DNA from: Posidonia oceanica
Lineage: Eukaryota; Streptophyta; Magnoliopsida; Alismatales; Posidoniaceae
Reading direction: 5' to 3'
Assembly: GCA_037176725.1 (NCBI GenBank)
Contig: JAZBRS010000013.1
Coordinates: forward strand, 10,481,001 to 10,545,000
DNA: 64,000 nt
The stretch's first letter is position 1. Each line of letters begins with the position of its first letter. The notes below the pieces were generated by a model. The model was not told the DNA's origin and did not search any database. It saw only the letters and a list, made by a program, of their open reading frames with translations. The translations under genes were made by a program, and so were the position numbers. Shown one piece after another: positions 32,901 to 44,567 of the stretch.

Positions 32901-34770
32901 CCCGCGAAACTCAGCTCTCCCTCCTCTCCTTTGAATTCCAAATCTCCCTCCCGATCACCTCAGCTCCAGCCCGCCGTCCTCTCTCCTGTCTCAGCGGACT
33001 TCTGGGGCATTAAATGCTCGTCTTCTCGCCGGTTGTCCTCACCTCTGCCAGTCGCAGCTCCCGCCGGTGGGATTTCAAATTCCCAGTGCGCGCCCCGTCC
33101 TCCTCAGCTGCTTAAAACCAGCACTTCACCTCCTCTTCGTCGCCTTTTTTAGCACCCTGAGAGAGAGAGCACCCAAAGAGCAAGAGAGCCCCCAATTCTC
33201 CTCCTCTTCCTCCTCTTCCTTTTCACCCGAAACCAGCCTTCACAGCCCAGCAAATCATTCAAAATTCATCCCCTAATCTCACCCAAACCTCCAGCCTCCT
33301 TCCCCTTCCTTCCATGCCCGAAACCATCCCAGCATTTCCCCTCAATCATCTGAAAATCCACAACATAACCCAACACCACCCCTTCCAGAATTTCCAACAC
33401 CACAGGCCTCCATTTCGTCCCAAAATCTACCCCGTAACTCCCTGAAACACCACCTTCCTAGACCACCCAAGCATCACTCTCAGTTCTCACCACAGACCAG
33501 ACCTACCACCACAAACACCTACCCCCTCTTCTGCTAGAAAATCCTTCCAATCCCAAACTTCCTCTCCAGCCCTTTCCTGGCCCTCCAGAGCATCCACACA
33601 CCTTCCTCAACCATCCAGCAAATCGCCGGTACCCTCCGGTTGGTCCAGAAGGCAGCAGACAGTCACCCCCGCCTCCGGCCTTTTGCTGTGCACCCAAAGT
33701 GCCAATCTCCTCTCCAGTCGTCGAAGCTCCGCTCCGAGCATTCAAGAGGCACCAGAGGGCCACACTGAGAAGTTCCAACCGATCGCAGCCCACCAGCGAC
33801 GCTCCCAGTAGCCAGACGACCACCGCCGGCACCTGCAGAACCCACCCACGTCGGGGGGACACTCCGGACTGCAAAACAGGTATTCCTCTGCACCTTTAGC
33901 TTAGTTTTTCTTCGCTCTTGCTTCCTAGCCCCTTAGACTAGGGTTCCAGTGTCTTCCTCGCAAGTCAACGCCGCCGTTTGCTTTCTTCTCCGGCGAGCCC
34001 AGATGCCGTTCCGCCGCTCCGGTCTGCAGAACTCCGCTCTGACAGTTGTCCCAGGTCCGCACGACCTCCAAGAGTACACCGGTGCCTCCAGATCGCGTCG
34101 ATGTCGCGCCGATCGCCCGGACTGCCTCTGAGCAGGTCTGCGATGCTCCGGCGTCCTCTCCGATCTGCTCCAGGTAGCCCCGAGCCTCGCCAGACGTCGC
34201 CTGAGCTCTGCCTGCCTCCAGAGAAGATCGCCCGCTGGTCTGCGCCGCCTCAACCCCCCTTTTCCGGCGTTCTTGGGCACTGGTAGCATTTGCTACAGTG
34301 TCCATGGCCGCCGGCCAGTTACTGTAGCATTATTTTTCTTTACCATGCTATTTTGTTATTAAATTGCATTTTCGGTTCCTGTTTTCATTTTATTGTATTC
34401 TGGTCCTGCTCCTGTTTATCATTCATTTAATTTCGTATGTAAATCTTATGAAATTGCATGAAGAATTTAAAAAATCAGTTAATTACATGTTAGTCCTTCT
34501 ACAGTGCTCCTCTTCAGTATTTTGTTTAAATTTCGGCCCTTTAGCTTTCTATTATTGCATGTTAGTCCTTCAGTAATTAATCTAATTTAATGCTTTAATT
34601 TTACCTTGCTATATTGCATTTCTGGTCCCTGTTGCTTTTCTTATTTGCAATTTAATCCTCTGATCTGTTAACTTAGGTTTTATTTTTTCAATTTTTCTTA
34701 CTGCATTGAATCATTTCCCTCTTGTTTTCTGATTTTTGCATGTAGGTCCCTTATCAATGCACAGCATGTA

Positions 34771-35290
34771 TTTAAATGCATATTTTGCTTATAAAATTGC
34801 ATTTTTGACCCTGCATGATTTGAAAATTGCATATAAGTCCTCTGCCTATCATTTAAATGCATATTTTGCTTATAAAATTGCATTTTTGACCCTACATAAT
34901 TTGAAAATCGCACGTAGGTCCTCTGCATGCTTATAAAAATCATTTAAATGCATATTTTGCTCATAAAATTGCATTTTTGACCCTGCATGATTTGAAAATC
35001 GCATATAGGTCCTCTGCATGCTTATAAAAATCATTTAAATGCATATTTTGCTCATAAAATTGCATTTTTGACCCTGCATGATTTGAAAATTGCATATAAG
35101 TCCTCTGCCTGTCATTTAAATGCATATTTTGCTTATAAAATTGCATTTTTGACCCTACATGATTTGAAAATCGCACATAGGTCCTCTGCATGCTTATAAA
35201 AATCATTTAAATGCATATTTTGCTCATAAAATTGCATTTTAGACCCTGCATGTTTGAAAAATTGCATATAGGCCCCCTGTTTGCATTCCC
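34771..35290 (+). repeat. 81/91-bp tandem array in D copy 2
   Basis: The marker 'TTTAAATGCATATTTTGC' starts at 34771, 34852, 34943, 35034, 35115 and 35206, so the spacings are 81, 91, 91, 81 and 91 bp. The longer unit has an extra 'ATGCTTATAAAAATC' segment. The array gives way to degenerate 'TTGCATTTTAGACCC' units up to about 35580. Confidence 0.85.
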
Positions 35291-36340
35291 AGACCACTCA
35301 GACCCCTGTTTTGCTGGAAAAATTGCATTTTAGACCCTATTGATTTCAAAATTGCATGCCAATCTCCCATATGATTTCAAAACTTGTCCTGATGCATGTC
35401 TATCTTGAAAAATTACATTTTGAGCCCTACATTTTTGCAAAATTGCACTCAGACCCCCCCAAATTTCAAAAAACCTTGCATAAAAGTCCCCCAGCTTTTC
35501 AAAATCCTTGCATTTAGACCCCTACTTTTTCAAAATTGCATGTAGATCCCAGTTTTTTCTGAAAAATCATCCCTAAGTCTTTTCTTGCATTTTGCATGCA
35601 TTGCACTCATGCATTCTTGCATTTGGCATTCCTTGCACACACCTAAGCATCATTAGCTCCCATTTACATGAGAGGACCTGTTTTGCACACCCTTAGGACC
35701 TCCTGTACACCTAGATCCATTCTTCTCCCCTATTCTGGCCCCTTTGCCTTGAAGCTGGGATATCTTCAGATCCGGCCGTTGGATCTTCTCAACCAAGCTA
35801 CCTGGACGACCCCGGCGGAACACTCTCCAGCATGGACCAAGCAGATTTTAGATCAGGCTTCAGATTTCCAAGGTAAGTCCTCCTGAACCCTTGCACAGCA
35901 TTCATTTGCATACCATTTGCATTCCATGCATTGTTTTTGCTTTCTGGCTTCTCGAGCATGTAGAATAGGACTTCCCCTTCTTATCTATCAACCCTGCTTC
36001 CTTTTTTCGCGTACTCCCAGTGTTTTGTGTTGCGTTTCCCCTGGATTCACCACTAGTTGCGACTTTCTTTCCCCTTTCCCACGATCCGATCGCATCACGA
36101 GCTCTTGGCAGTGTGCGAGACACATCGTGGAACATTCTGGTGGAAAACAGTCACAAAACAGTGGTAATCCTTCCACTTGCTTCCCTTTCCCTTTGTAGGT
36201 CTTCACACCTACTTTGCGTGGTCTTTAAACGGCGCTCGTTCTCACACTTGCGCTGTTTACCTGTCCTTTGCTTCTCCTGTCCTTTTTCTTTGCATTTGCA
36301 TTTGCATGGTTTTACCAATGCTTTATTTCGCTTGCTTTGG

Positions 36341-36840
36341 CACCGTTTTGCGTGCCCGCTTTGCTTTTGGCACCGTTTTGCGTGCCCGCTCTGTTTTTGG
36401 CACCATTTTGCGTGCCCACTCTGTTTTTGGCATCGTTTCGCGTGCTCGCTCTGTTTTTGGCACCGTTTTGAGTGTCCGCTCTGTTTTTGGCACTGTTTCG
36501 CGTGCCCGCTCTGTTTTTGGCATCGTTTCGCGTGCCCACTTGTTTTCTGGCACCGTTTTGCGTGCCCGCTTTACTTTTGGCACCGTTTCGCGTGCCCACT
36601 CTGTTTTTGACACCATTTTGCATGCCCGCTCTGTCTTTTGCACTGTTTTGCGTGCCGTTTTGTTTCTTGCACCGTTTGGCGTGTCGCTTTGTTTTTTCGC
36701 ACCATTTTGCGTGCCGCTTTGTCTTCTGCACCGTTTTGCGTGCCGTTTTGTTTTCTCACACCGTTTCGCGTGCCGCCTCTCTTTCTTGCACCGTTTTGCG
36801 TGCCGCTCTCGTTTCTCGCGTTGTTTCGCGTGTTTTACGT
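36341..36840 (+). repeat. 30-bp tandem array in D copy 2
   Basis: Around 16 copies of 'CACCGTTTTGCGTGCCCGCT' plus a T-rich half, exact 30-bp period at the left side, shorter and looser after 36640. It yields overlapping ORFs in all plus frames with periodic Phe-Ala-Cys-Pro peptides, an artefact of the repeat. Confidence 0.9.
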
Positions 36841-37490
36841 TGTTTTCTCTTGCATGACGCCTGCATTGCTTGGTTTTATCGCCGTTTTGCTTTTCCGTCT
36901 GCATTTGCATATAGGGCAGTGATGCTTACTGCCTGGAGTTCTCACGAGCCAGGTTTCGCCCGGTTCGGAGCACAGACAGCGCTGCTGAGCACTTAGACTG
37001 CACGTTTACTTTCCTGCATTGCATCCCACCACTTAGAGCACACTTATGAGCATTCATTCAAGCATTCATTAGCATTTAGGCATTCCAACCTGCATTTCCC
37101 TACGTATGCGAGCGTAAGCCTAGAAAGACCGATTCTCGGGCGTGTCGGGGGTGCCTAACACCTTCCCCGCACGTAACAGGAGTCCTTGCCCAGTCTTTTG
37201 GCCCGCAATGACCATATTACCCTTATCCTAGGCATGAGTCATATCATTTGCATTCATTTGCATTTTTTTTCTTTTGCATTGCATCTTCTGCTTGGTTTTG
37301 TGTGTTAACTCACGCATTTCCCCGATTTTCCTTGTCTCTTGATAATAGACACGGTGGCGACTCTGAATTGTCTTATCTTCTTCTTTTCTTATCTTTTCTC
37401 CTCTGTTTTAAGTGTTTTCGAGTTGAGCCCTCCTCCTCGAACATAACCGCTAATAGTAAACCTGATTCTGATTGGGATTACTACAGTTGC

Positions 37491-38659
37491 CAGCTGGAGA
37501 GGCGACTCAGCTAGTTGCCTACTAGAGAGGCGACTCCATCAGTCGCCCCCTACACAGCCGACTAGGTCAGTTGCCATCATCAGAGGCGGCTAATTCAAGA
37601 GCCATCTAAGGAGGCAACCCACTTAGACGCTAGCTAAGCAGGCGACTGGGCGATCGTGGGCTGCAGTGGTTGCTTCCCACGATCCCCTCAACCCTCAGGC
37701 GCCAGCTCATTCGGCGGCTGAGCGGTTGTGGAGCTGCAGCGGTTATTTCCCACGACCCTCGACCGTTAGGCACCATCTAAACCAGTGACTAATGATCGTG
37801 GCTCCCTTGAACCGCTTTTCCACAGTTATTTCCCACAACCCCCTCGACCGTTAGGCGCCAACTCAGTCGGCGACTAATAGTCGTGGCCTCGTTCCCGATC
37901 TTCCCACACTTTGACTGGGCGGTTGCTAACATTAGTCTCTAACTCAACCGGCGACTAACCCTAACTGCCACTTTTTCTAGAATTTTCTGAACTCCAACCG
38001 TCCTCACTCCCCTAGAGTCTATAAATAGACCCCCTAGGCTAGTGGTTTGAGGGTCGGAATTTTTGAGAGAGGAATTTCTAAGAGAGGCAGAGCCCTATCA
38101 GTTTTAAGTCACCTTCAGAGAGCTAGATTTCCAATGCAGAAACTCTATCTCCTATCCTCAAGAGGCTACCAACCTAAGCTTCTTTCTCCGATCCCAGAGA
38201 TCCTCAGCTACGCCGGAGCTCCGACCGTGCTTCCTTCCAGCTTCATTGCATTCAACATAAGGGTGAAAGGGAGTATCTTCCTCCAATCTAATTTCTCATC
38301 GCATTTCTACTTTCTTTAGCATAGGACCCATAGCATGTGCATGCGGGGAACAATCCCCGGGTAGTATTTGTTTTTTTTTTTAGTCATGTTGTTTCGTTTA
38401 TTTCAGTTGCTGACTACTACACTTGAGCTAATTTAGATCTATGTCATTTTTTTTTGAAGGGAAGGAAGGAGCTTACGAACACGAGGGAGCCGCTAGACGA
38501 CATCCAGCCGTCGATCTAGTGGTCTGAGGACCCACATCATCATAATCTCTCCCCAGGTGTCTTGTCTACCCAAAGGCGAGTGGTGATCACAACGAAGTTG
38601 ACGACGTACGTAGAGGCGCCGACATCTTCTTAAAACACCCCCCTAAATTCCACACTACA
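37491..38659 (+). repeat. Element B 3' LTR, right part
   Basis: It continues the LTR of 30773-31136 after solo LTR copy 2 and the repeated TSD. It contains the 'GGCGACT' U3 cluster, an intact TATAAATA at 38020-38027, the leader and the end 'CCACACTACA' at 38659. Confidence 0.93.
38020..38027 (+). promoter_or_regulatory. TATA box of element B 3' LTR
   Basis: TATAAATA followed by GACCCCC. The 5' LTR has a substitution in this box (11820). In the 3' LTR it would drive transcription out into element A's integrase remnant. Confidence 0.7.
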
Positions 38660-38664
38660 GTCGC

Positions 38665-39021
38665 CTCATCTAGGATACAACTCGATGATGAGATAAATAC
38701 CAAGGATAAGAGGCAATTATTAAGTCTACAGTTGGATTGGTAGATGAGAAGCGGTTGCAAGCAGCTGAGCATGCACGCCTCTACCAAGAACGACTTGCAA
38801 GAGCTTATAAGAAGAAAGTAATTGAACGTAAATTCAATGTTGGTGAATGGGTGCTTAAAGAAATCTTTCCTCGCAAACATAGGAAACTGAGACTAAATTG
38901 GGAAGGACCATACTTAGTGGTTGAGGCATATCCAGGCAATGCCTATTGGTTGGCCAGAGAGGATGGCACTAGGCTTGAATATCCCTGGAATGCACTGCAC
39001 CTCAAGAGGTACTACCCTTGA
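38665..39021 (+). pseudogene. Element A integrase C-terminal part
   Basis: The segment continues the integrase cut at 10926: the 27738-base insertion plus TSD is divisible by three, so frame 2 is retained ('RIQLDDEINTKDKRQLLSLQ'), and a one-base loss at about 38735-38741 moves to frame 1 ('EHARLYQERLARAYKKKVIE', 'NWEGPYLVVEAYPGNAY'). It ends at TGA 39019-39021 with 'HLKRYYP', exactly as element B integrase ends at 22322. It is the proof that B lies inside A. Confidence 0.92.
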
Positions 39022-39401
39022 CATGTACACTGAGCCATTAGAGCACTCGTGCTTGAGAATCTACTATTTCCAAAGCCTAAGAGTCATATCTTAAGCTCAC
39101 CTCACAAACACCTTGTGTGAGAAGGAGGGAAAATGGTCCAACACTGAGATAGAGGCAAAACCATAAGAAGCCCCCTCCTAGTCCATGAACAACAAGTCCG
39201 CACACATCCCTTGAGTCAGACACGTTACTCTAGTACAAATTGGGTAGACGTTTAAGGCCAAAACTTAGAAGCGCAAAAAAGAAGGGAGTGTACCAAATAG
39301 AAGAGTGTCTCGGTCTGTCAAGGAATGAGTATCCATTGGCCGAGCACTCAAACTGGGTGAGACTACTTGCCAAAATACCCAGGAAAAAAAGAAGAAAAGA
39401 A

Positions 39402-39471
39402 GGCAACAAAGAAGCTGTCCATGTGCAAGAAAAGAAAGAGAATGGAAAAGACGGCAGCAAAGAAGCTGTCT
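39402..39471 (+). repeat. A-loop hairpins after pol, element A
   Basis: Two copies: GGCAAC-aaagaa-GCTGTCC (39402-39420) and GGCAGC-aaagaa-GCTGTC (39453-39470). They match the element B array (22543-22668) in sequence and in distance after the pol stop. Confidence 0.6.
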
Positions 39472-39775
39472 AGGAGTCAAAACTAAAAAAAAACTGGAAA
39501 AATACGAAGACGCAGTAGGAATCATCCTTGAACTGGGAGGGGTATAGGCTTCAAATCTTCAGCTGACATCTTAGGATTGGACATTGACCTTCCTTCCATC
39601 CACATCTTGCACTGTACACATTAGAGGCAAGGGGCAGAAGCCTAGGTCTAGGGGCAGTTAGGTGCCAAAGCAAGCCTGTAGTATCCATGACTCTGAGATG
39701 CACAAGGGACCAAACTGTCAAAGTTTTCCAACCATGAGGTCTTCTGTTTCCCAACTTCTTAGAAGATTCTTCTTC

Positions 39776-39950
39776 CCCTACAAAAATCCAAAAAAAAATG
39801 ATAAAACCAAAAATCCAAAAAAATGATAAAGTCAAAATTCCAAAAAAAATGATAAAACCAAAAATCCAAAAAATGATAAAACCATAAAGTCCAAAAAAAT
39901 GATTAAACCAAAAATCCAAAAAATAGCAAAAGATCAAAAATCCAAAAATA
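39776..39950 (+). repeat. A-rich 'ATCCAAAAAAATGATAAAACC' array, element A
   Basis: About six copies of a unit near 24 bp. It corresponds to the array at 23031-23215 in element B. Confidence 0.75.
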
Positions 39951-40699
39951 GTGAGTAGGGTAAAATCTACCCAACCAACAACACCTCATGAAACCGATAA
40001 CAAGTAAGGCCGATGATGTAAAAATCTAAGAAATTTTACGATTCCGCATCGTACTTGACCCCTCCTATTCAGGACGGTCACTTGGTATTCACCTACGAGC
40101 CAAGACTGCAATCTCAAGAAGAAACAGTCCCTGGCTAGGCATATCATCTTTAGACAACAAAGCTGAGGCCAACGCTTGTTATTCAAAACCTAAGTTTTCC
40201 TCAGTTTTTCATTGCATTAAGACTTGTTCTTTCATAGCATTAGGTTTGTTTAAAGTATGCATTGTATATAGGTTGTTACCAAGTTTCCTATAGCCATTTT
40301 GATTTCACTATGTTAAGGACGTTTCTGAGTTTTCATAGGTAACTTTGGACTAGGAGCAATAATACCCCTAGATGGAATAACAAATTTGCCAAGATTGTGT
40401 AGAAGAACAGTTCAACGGCATTAAACGACCAAATATCATCATCCAACGTTGGACGCACCATCTGAAGCGTATAACGACCAACAGAGGAATATTGAACGCA
40501 TGTTATTACGCGTCTTACGTTTTAACAGTGACTTAAACTGCAGAATTCTGATAAAGGGCCCTTGATCCAATGCTAAAGCTACCAGGGAGTATTTCTAAAC
40601 TTAACACAGTCCAAAGCATGTGAATAAAAGATGAAATAAGAAAGAGATCTTTTATTTCCTTGAGAGATAAAGATACATGGTCCAAAAATGAAATGAACT
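39951..40699 (+). other. Element A spacer between A-rich array and antisense gene A1
   Basis: It contains the 'ggccgatgatg' block shared with element B and, at 40415-40530, a cluster of 'AACGTTGGACGC' and 'GCGTATAACGACC' words like those of A's LTR. No gene recognised. Confidence 0.4.
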
Positions 40700-42057
40700 A
40701 TAAGATATTGCCTATCTAATTGTCCTTTTCCTTTTCTTGCGCAGCACGCCGGTTGCTTCAACCCACTCCTCAGGCTTGGGCAGCAACCTTGAATACCAGT
40801 CCCAGTGCGCGTCCTCCCGTAGTAGGCAGCAAGTCAAAGGAGCAGCTGAGGTCCCATCTGGATCATCATGGCGGTCCAGAGAAAATCAAAGAGCCTGGAT
40901 GTAGTACACCATCACTGCGTCAGATGGAAGACCACGCTCCCGAGTCCGGATGCGAGGAATAGAACTTAGCTGAGGCAGCACCCCTTTCTTCCACCCCACC
41001 ATCTCAAAACAGCGATGGGAGTTGTACACCACAAAGTGAGTGGGCCCTATCAACTCCAACTCAACTGAAGAGTCTCGCGCCTGGTGCCTATGATAGAAAG
41101 GCGTGGAAGGCGCGAAAACATCAATGGGGGCAGAAAACAAAGAACAAACCCTTTCCTCGATCAAATCAGTCCTCGCAGGCCCGAGCCTCGGGAAATGAAC
41201 CTACAGCTACTTGGAAAGAAGAAAAGGAGAGCCTACAAAGTCCCCTCCAGTTGAGACACTGGTCAGACCAAGGTATGTAGCCGCAAGGATGGCGACCGAA
41301 GGAGAACGCTAGAAGTGTTCAGTAAGGCCTATCAAAAATTCAGTATGGTAGACATCCAAAGAGAAGTCTCTGGAGACAAACACAGTAAGGCCTCCTATCA
41401 GCAAGTGCAGACACATCAGCAACTGATCCTAGGAAGCGGAGTCCTCAATCCGCTGAAAGTTGTAGTATAAATGTGCCAAGTTGAGTCGGCGATCTCTAAT
41501 CACTGGGAAAGTAGGCAAAGGAGTGAAGATACAGTCTATGAATGTCAGCATATCCGCTGTCCCGCATGACAATGGAAAATCAATATCTGGCCGGGCTACT
41601 CAAATCTGAGTCACACCAAGCAGGCCATGAACAACCTCCACTAAGATTGTCATCTCACAGCCCCCAAGGAAGAAGGTATGAGTTTCGGTACTCCAGAAAG
41701 CGCATGAAGCATGGAGTAGAGGCCAGTCCAAGGGGGTGTCCAATAAATCCAGAAGTCCACCAAGGCGTGTACGGGTCAAAACGGATTTCCTTTCCCGAGC
41801 CCAAAGTACAAACTCTTTCACCCAAGGAGAATAGTAAGGGAAGTCATTATCAAAGCAGAGTGTTTTTGTGAAGTTAAGGATTTCCTGCAAACAAAGTTAA
41901 AAGCATGAGGAACAAGAGAGAATAGAAGGACCAATTAAGAAAATCATACCTTCCCCGCTTTGATATGGGACATCATATACCCTTCAATCTCCTCCAAAGG
42001 TTTTGCAACTCCCTTCTTGTTGTGCATGAAAATGTTGGGGACTGAACTAGAAGCCAT
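40700..42057 (-). pseudogene. Antisense gene A1: type-1 plant mobile domain protein, two exons
   Basis: Exon 1 starts at ATG 42057 ('MASSSVPNIFMHNKKG') and ends '...GYMMSHIKAGK' at 41950 with GTATG. The acceptor is 'TTTGCAG' and exon 2 starts at 41884. Exon 2 has 'LLDLLDTPLDWPLLHASCAFW', 'GGCEMTILVEVVHGLLG', and the C-terminal signature 'LIGPTHFVVYNSHRC' near 41030. At least four in-frame stops (for example at 41600 and 41430) make it a pseudogene. Same two-exon plan as A3 and B1. It sits directly downstream, on the minus strand, of gene A2 and is the extra type-1 copy that element B lacks. Confidence 0.75.
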
Positions 42058-42284
42058 GAGAGCAAGGGAGAAGAGGGGAAGAAGCTCAAGCCAAGAGAAA
42101 AATGCACCAACAAGCAAGGATGCAAGGGGCAAGTGTGCACAAATTCCAAGGGGTGGCCAGGCTTTTATAAGCATAGGAAGAATCGTGGGAAATCTCCCCA
42201 TGCAGGCATTGAGAAAATTTCGAAGCATTACAAAAGATTAGCCAAGAACAAGAAAGGAAAGAAAAGATTCTGGGCTCGCTTCGT

Positions 42285-42435
42285 TGTACGAGAGATAATG
42301 CGCGTCCTACGTTAGCTGCGCCATGTGAGGCGTATAATGTTTAAATAAGCTTTCCGGCATTGGACGCAAAAAATGCAGCGGATAATGTTGGTCGCACCAG
42401 ATGGGGCATATAACGTTTTATCAGTGACTTAAGTC
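42285..42435 (-). promoter_or_regulatory. TATAAYGTT motif cluster upstream of A1
   Basis: 'GGCGTATAATGTTT', 'GCGGATAATGTTGG' and 'GGCATATAACGTTTT' lie 230-370 bp upstream of the A1 ATG. The same words occur in A's LTR (56776-56860, 57029-57090) and upstream of A2 and A3. Promoter role is inferred. Confidence 0.4.
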
Positions 42436-42855
42436 ACTGAACTTGGCTGGATCACCCCCTAATCCGTGGTTAGGCTGTATAAACCATTTTTATCAGTCCT
42501 AGAGGTTTAACTAAGTTGAAATACATGTGTGAGCGTTGGTTTCATATTTTTTGAACATCCGGGCCATTCAGAATCACTGGTTATTCATTTCATCAAGTTA
42601 ATGGCTCGCTAAGGCATCGACAACTTCAAAACTTGATTTTAAAGCTTCCAGGTGAAATCTTTCTTTACAACTATGTCATTTGCATCATATTTCACATGAA
42701 TGTGCTGGTTTCAAGTTAATTTGAATTAAGGGCCATTATTTTACTATATTGGTCGCTTAAGCTCATTTTAACTCTGAGAAAGGTATTTAAAAGGAGATAT
42801 TTGACCAGTTTACTGAGTGTGCAAAAATCCATATCATTTCAAAAATATATTTATT
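42436..42855 (+). other. Element A spacer between A1 promoter side and A2 3' end
   Basis: About 420 bases, moderately AT-rich. I see no ORF, repeat or RNA gene. It probably holds the 3' untranslated end of A2. Confidence 0.4.
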
Positions 42856-44567
42856 CTACAAAATCACCGAGGCATACCCCTGAAGTACAAGAAAGCAAAG
42901 GAGCACTCTCTCCCTCACCCTCGGGAATTGAAGGAGGAGCCGGAGAAGAAGCAGTAGGAGGCCGAGGCGACTGGCGAACAGAAACACCTGACGGAGCCCT
43001 AGAGACAGACCGAGAGTGGTGACTACCCGACTGGTGCTCGGTATAGGAGGAACAGGCACCCCAAACCTAGCACCAGTCATGAAGGCAAACCTCCGGTAAT
43101 GCCCTACCTTGGACTCAAGCTGAGAGGTGACCCCCACCGTGCCCTGCAAAAGGAAGCAGCCAGAATATCATACACAAGCAAAGACATAAAGGACATAAAG
43201 GAGCATTGAATCAAATCATACCGCCTGAGCCAAGGCAATCTCGGTATCCCTGTCAGCAACCTGCAGCTCCAGCTCCCGAATTCGAGCGTCTCTAGCAGCA
43301 ACAGTCCCCTCCAACTCCTCCAACCTCCTAACGAAGCTAGCAGCAATGAAGTCACCAGCCTGCTCCTTCAACTCACTCTCTAGATAAGCAACCTACAAGC
43401 AGTGATGTTAGAATCAAGAGGAATTTAGCTAAAAGTAGAAAGGAAAAATAATAAAGACATTTATACCTTATCCTGGAGACGGGAGATCTCCTCTGAATGG
43501 TCTGGAGGAGGGGCAGTGCTAGTCGAGGGCTACAAAGAAAGGGAATACAGTCAGCCATAGCTCATAATCAGACTACAAAAACTACAGGAAATATAAAGCT
43601 ACCTAAGAGGCAGAGGCGCGGAGGTGCTCGATCTCTCCGGTCAAAACAAAGAGTTGCTGGGTCAGACTACGCTCCCGCTAAGCCTGCTCATCTGCCGCCT
43701 TGAGCTACGCAGGAAGGAAAGCGAGTCAACAAGTTATCAAATGTGAGCCAACAAGTTACAAACTAAGAATTCAGAAGCTCACCGCTATCTCCAGCTGGGC
43801 TTGATAGGACTGCGCCTCACCCAACAGAGCTACACGGGACACCATCGCCTCCCCAGGATCTGTGTCCCCCAAAGGAAGGTTCCCGTGCCTAAGGAAGTGG
43901 GACCGATGGAAGACCATCAAAGAAGAGAACTCTTGGTCCATCCACTCGGCCCACACCACCTCATCCTCCTCTGTCGCGTCTGTCGGAGCGGGAGAACCAC
44001 GGCGAGCCTAGTCCAGGAGCTGCGGACCGTAGACATCCACCCAGTAACGAGCACGGATGCCTCCACCCCGAGTCTCTCGCCAAACCCTGTGAGGGGGAGG
44101 TAGAGACTGAATTTGCTGGTGCCCCAGCTGTTGTAGCGCCCTGCTAGTTTGCTGGAAATGGCAGTGGTTCCAGCAGTGGATCCATACATCTCGGTCAAAA
44201 ATTACTCGATCACGGGCAATCTCAGGAACGTCCGCATGCTCTTCCTCAGCATATGGACGCCAGATTACCTGAAGAGAGCAATACATGTTAGCAAGCAGCA
44301 TAAATGAATAAGCTGAAGCTGAAAAATCGAAAGGCGCAAGTTACCTGAGCCGGGACCAGCAACTCAAAAAGCAAACGACCAACATAGCGGTTGTCATTTG
44401 CAGGCTCGAGGGCTTACTCAACATCAACCCAGAATAATCCTCTAGGGAAAGGCAGGCCTGTCGGAGGAACTAGGGGAGGGGCAGGACACAAGAAAGCAAA
44501 GTGGTCCCACGCCCACATCTACACAGAAAACAAGGAAGCTTTTAGTAACACATAATATTCAGCAATA

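Larger units (their letters stand above)
31137..37485 (+). mobile_element. Family D solo LTR, copy 2 (6.3 kb), inserted in element B 3' LTR
   Basis: Native orientation here is plus: TATTGACACC at 31137 (TGT in copies 1 and 3, so one changed base) to GGGATTACTACA ending 37485. TSD GTTGC at 31132-31136 and 37486-37490. It includes an A-rich block (31850-32640), a TTC microsatellite, a GC-rich block (32780-34310), the 81/91-bp array, the 30-bp array, then 'CGGGCGTGTCGGGGGTGCC' at about 37138, 'GGTGGCGACTCTGAATTG' at about 37352 and 'GTGTTTTCGAGTTGAG' at about 37410. It is the longest and best ordered copy. Confidence 0.92.
10927..38659 (+). mobile_element. Element B: Tat-lineage LTR retrotransposon with both LTRs, nested in element A
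   Basis: B starts with TGTAGATATCC at 10927 and ends CCACACTACA at 38659. It has a 1.5-kb 5' LTR, primer-binding site, gag, protease, RT, two RNase H domains, integrase, antisense PMD genes, polypurine tract and a 3' LTR that is itself split by a D solo LTR. Without that insertion B is about 21.4 kb. The flanking 5-mers are GTCCC (10922-10926) and GTCGC (38660-38664), a TSD with one mismatch. By eye, the first 254 bases of the two LTRs differ at about 10 sites (4%), so B inserted some time ago and later than A. All sense ORFs contain stops. Confidence 0.93.

Noticed and set aside
36020..36996. Overlapping long plus-strand ORFs with periodic Phe-Ala-Cys-Pro and Trp-His-Arg peptides
   Set aside because: They arise from the 30-bp tandem repeat, whose length is divisible by three and which lacks stops in several frames; no codon preference or conservation beyond the repeat.
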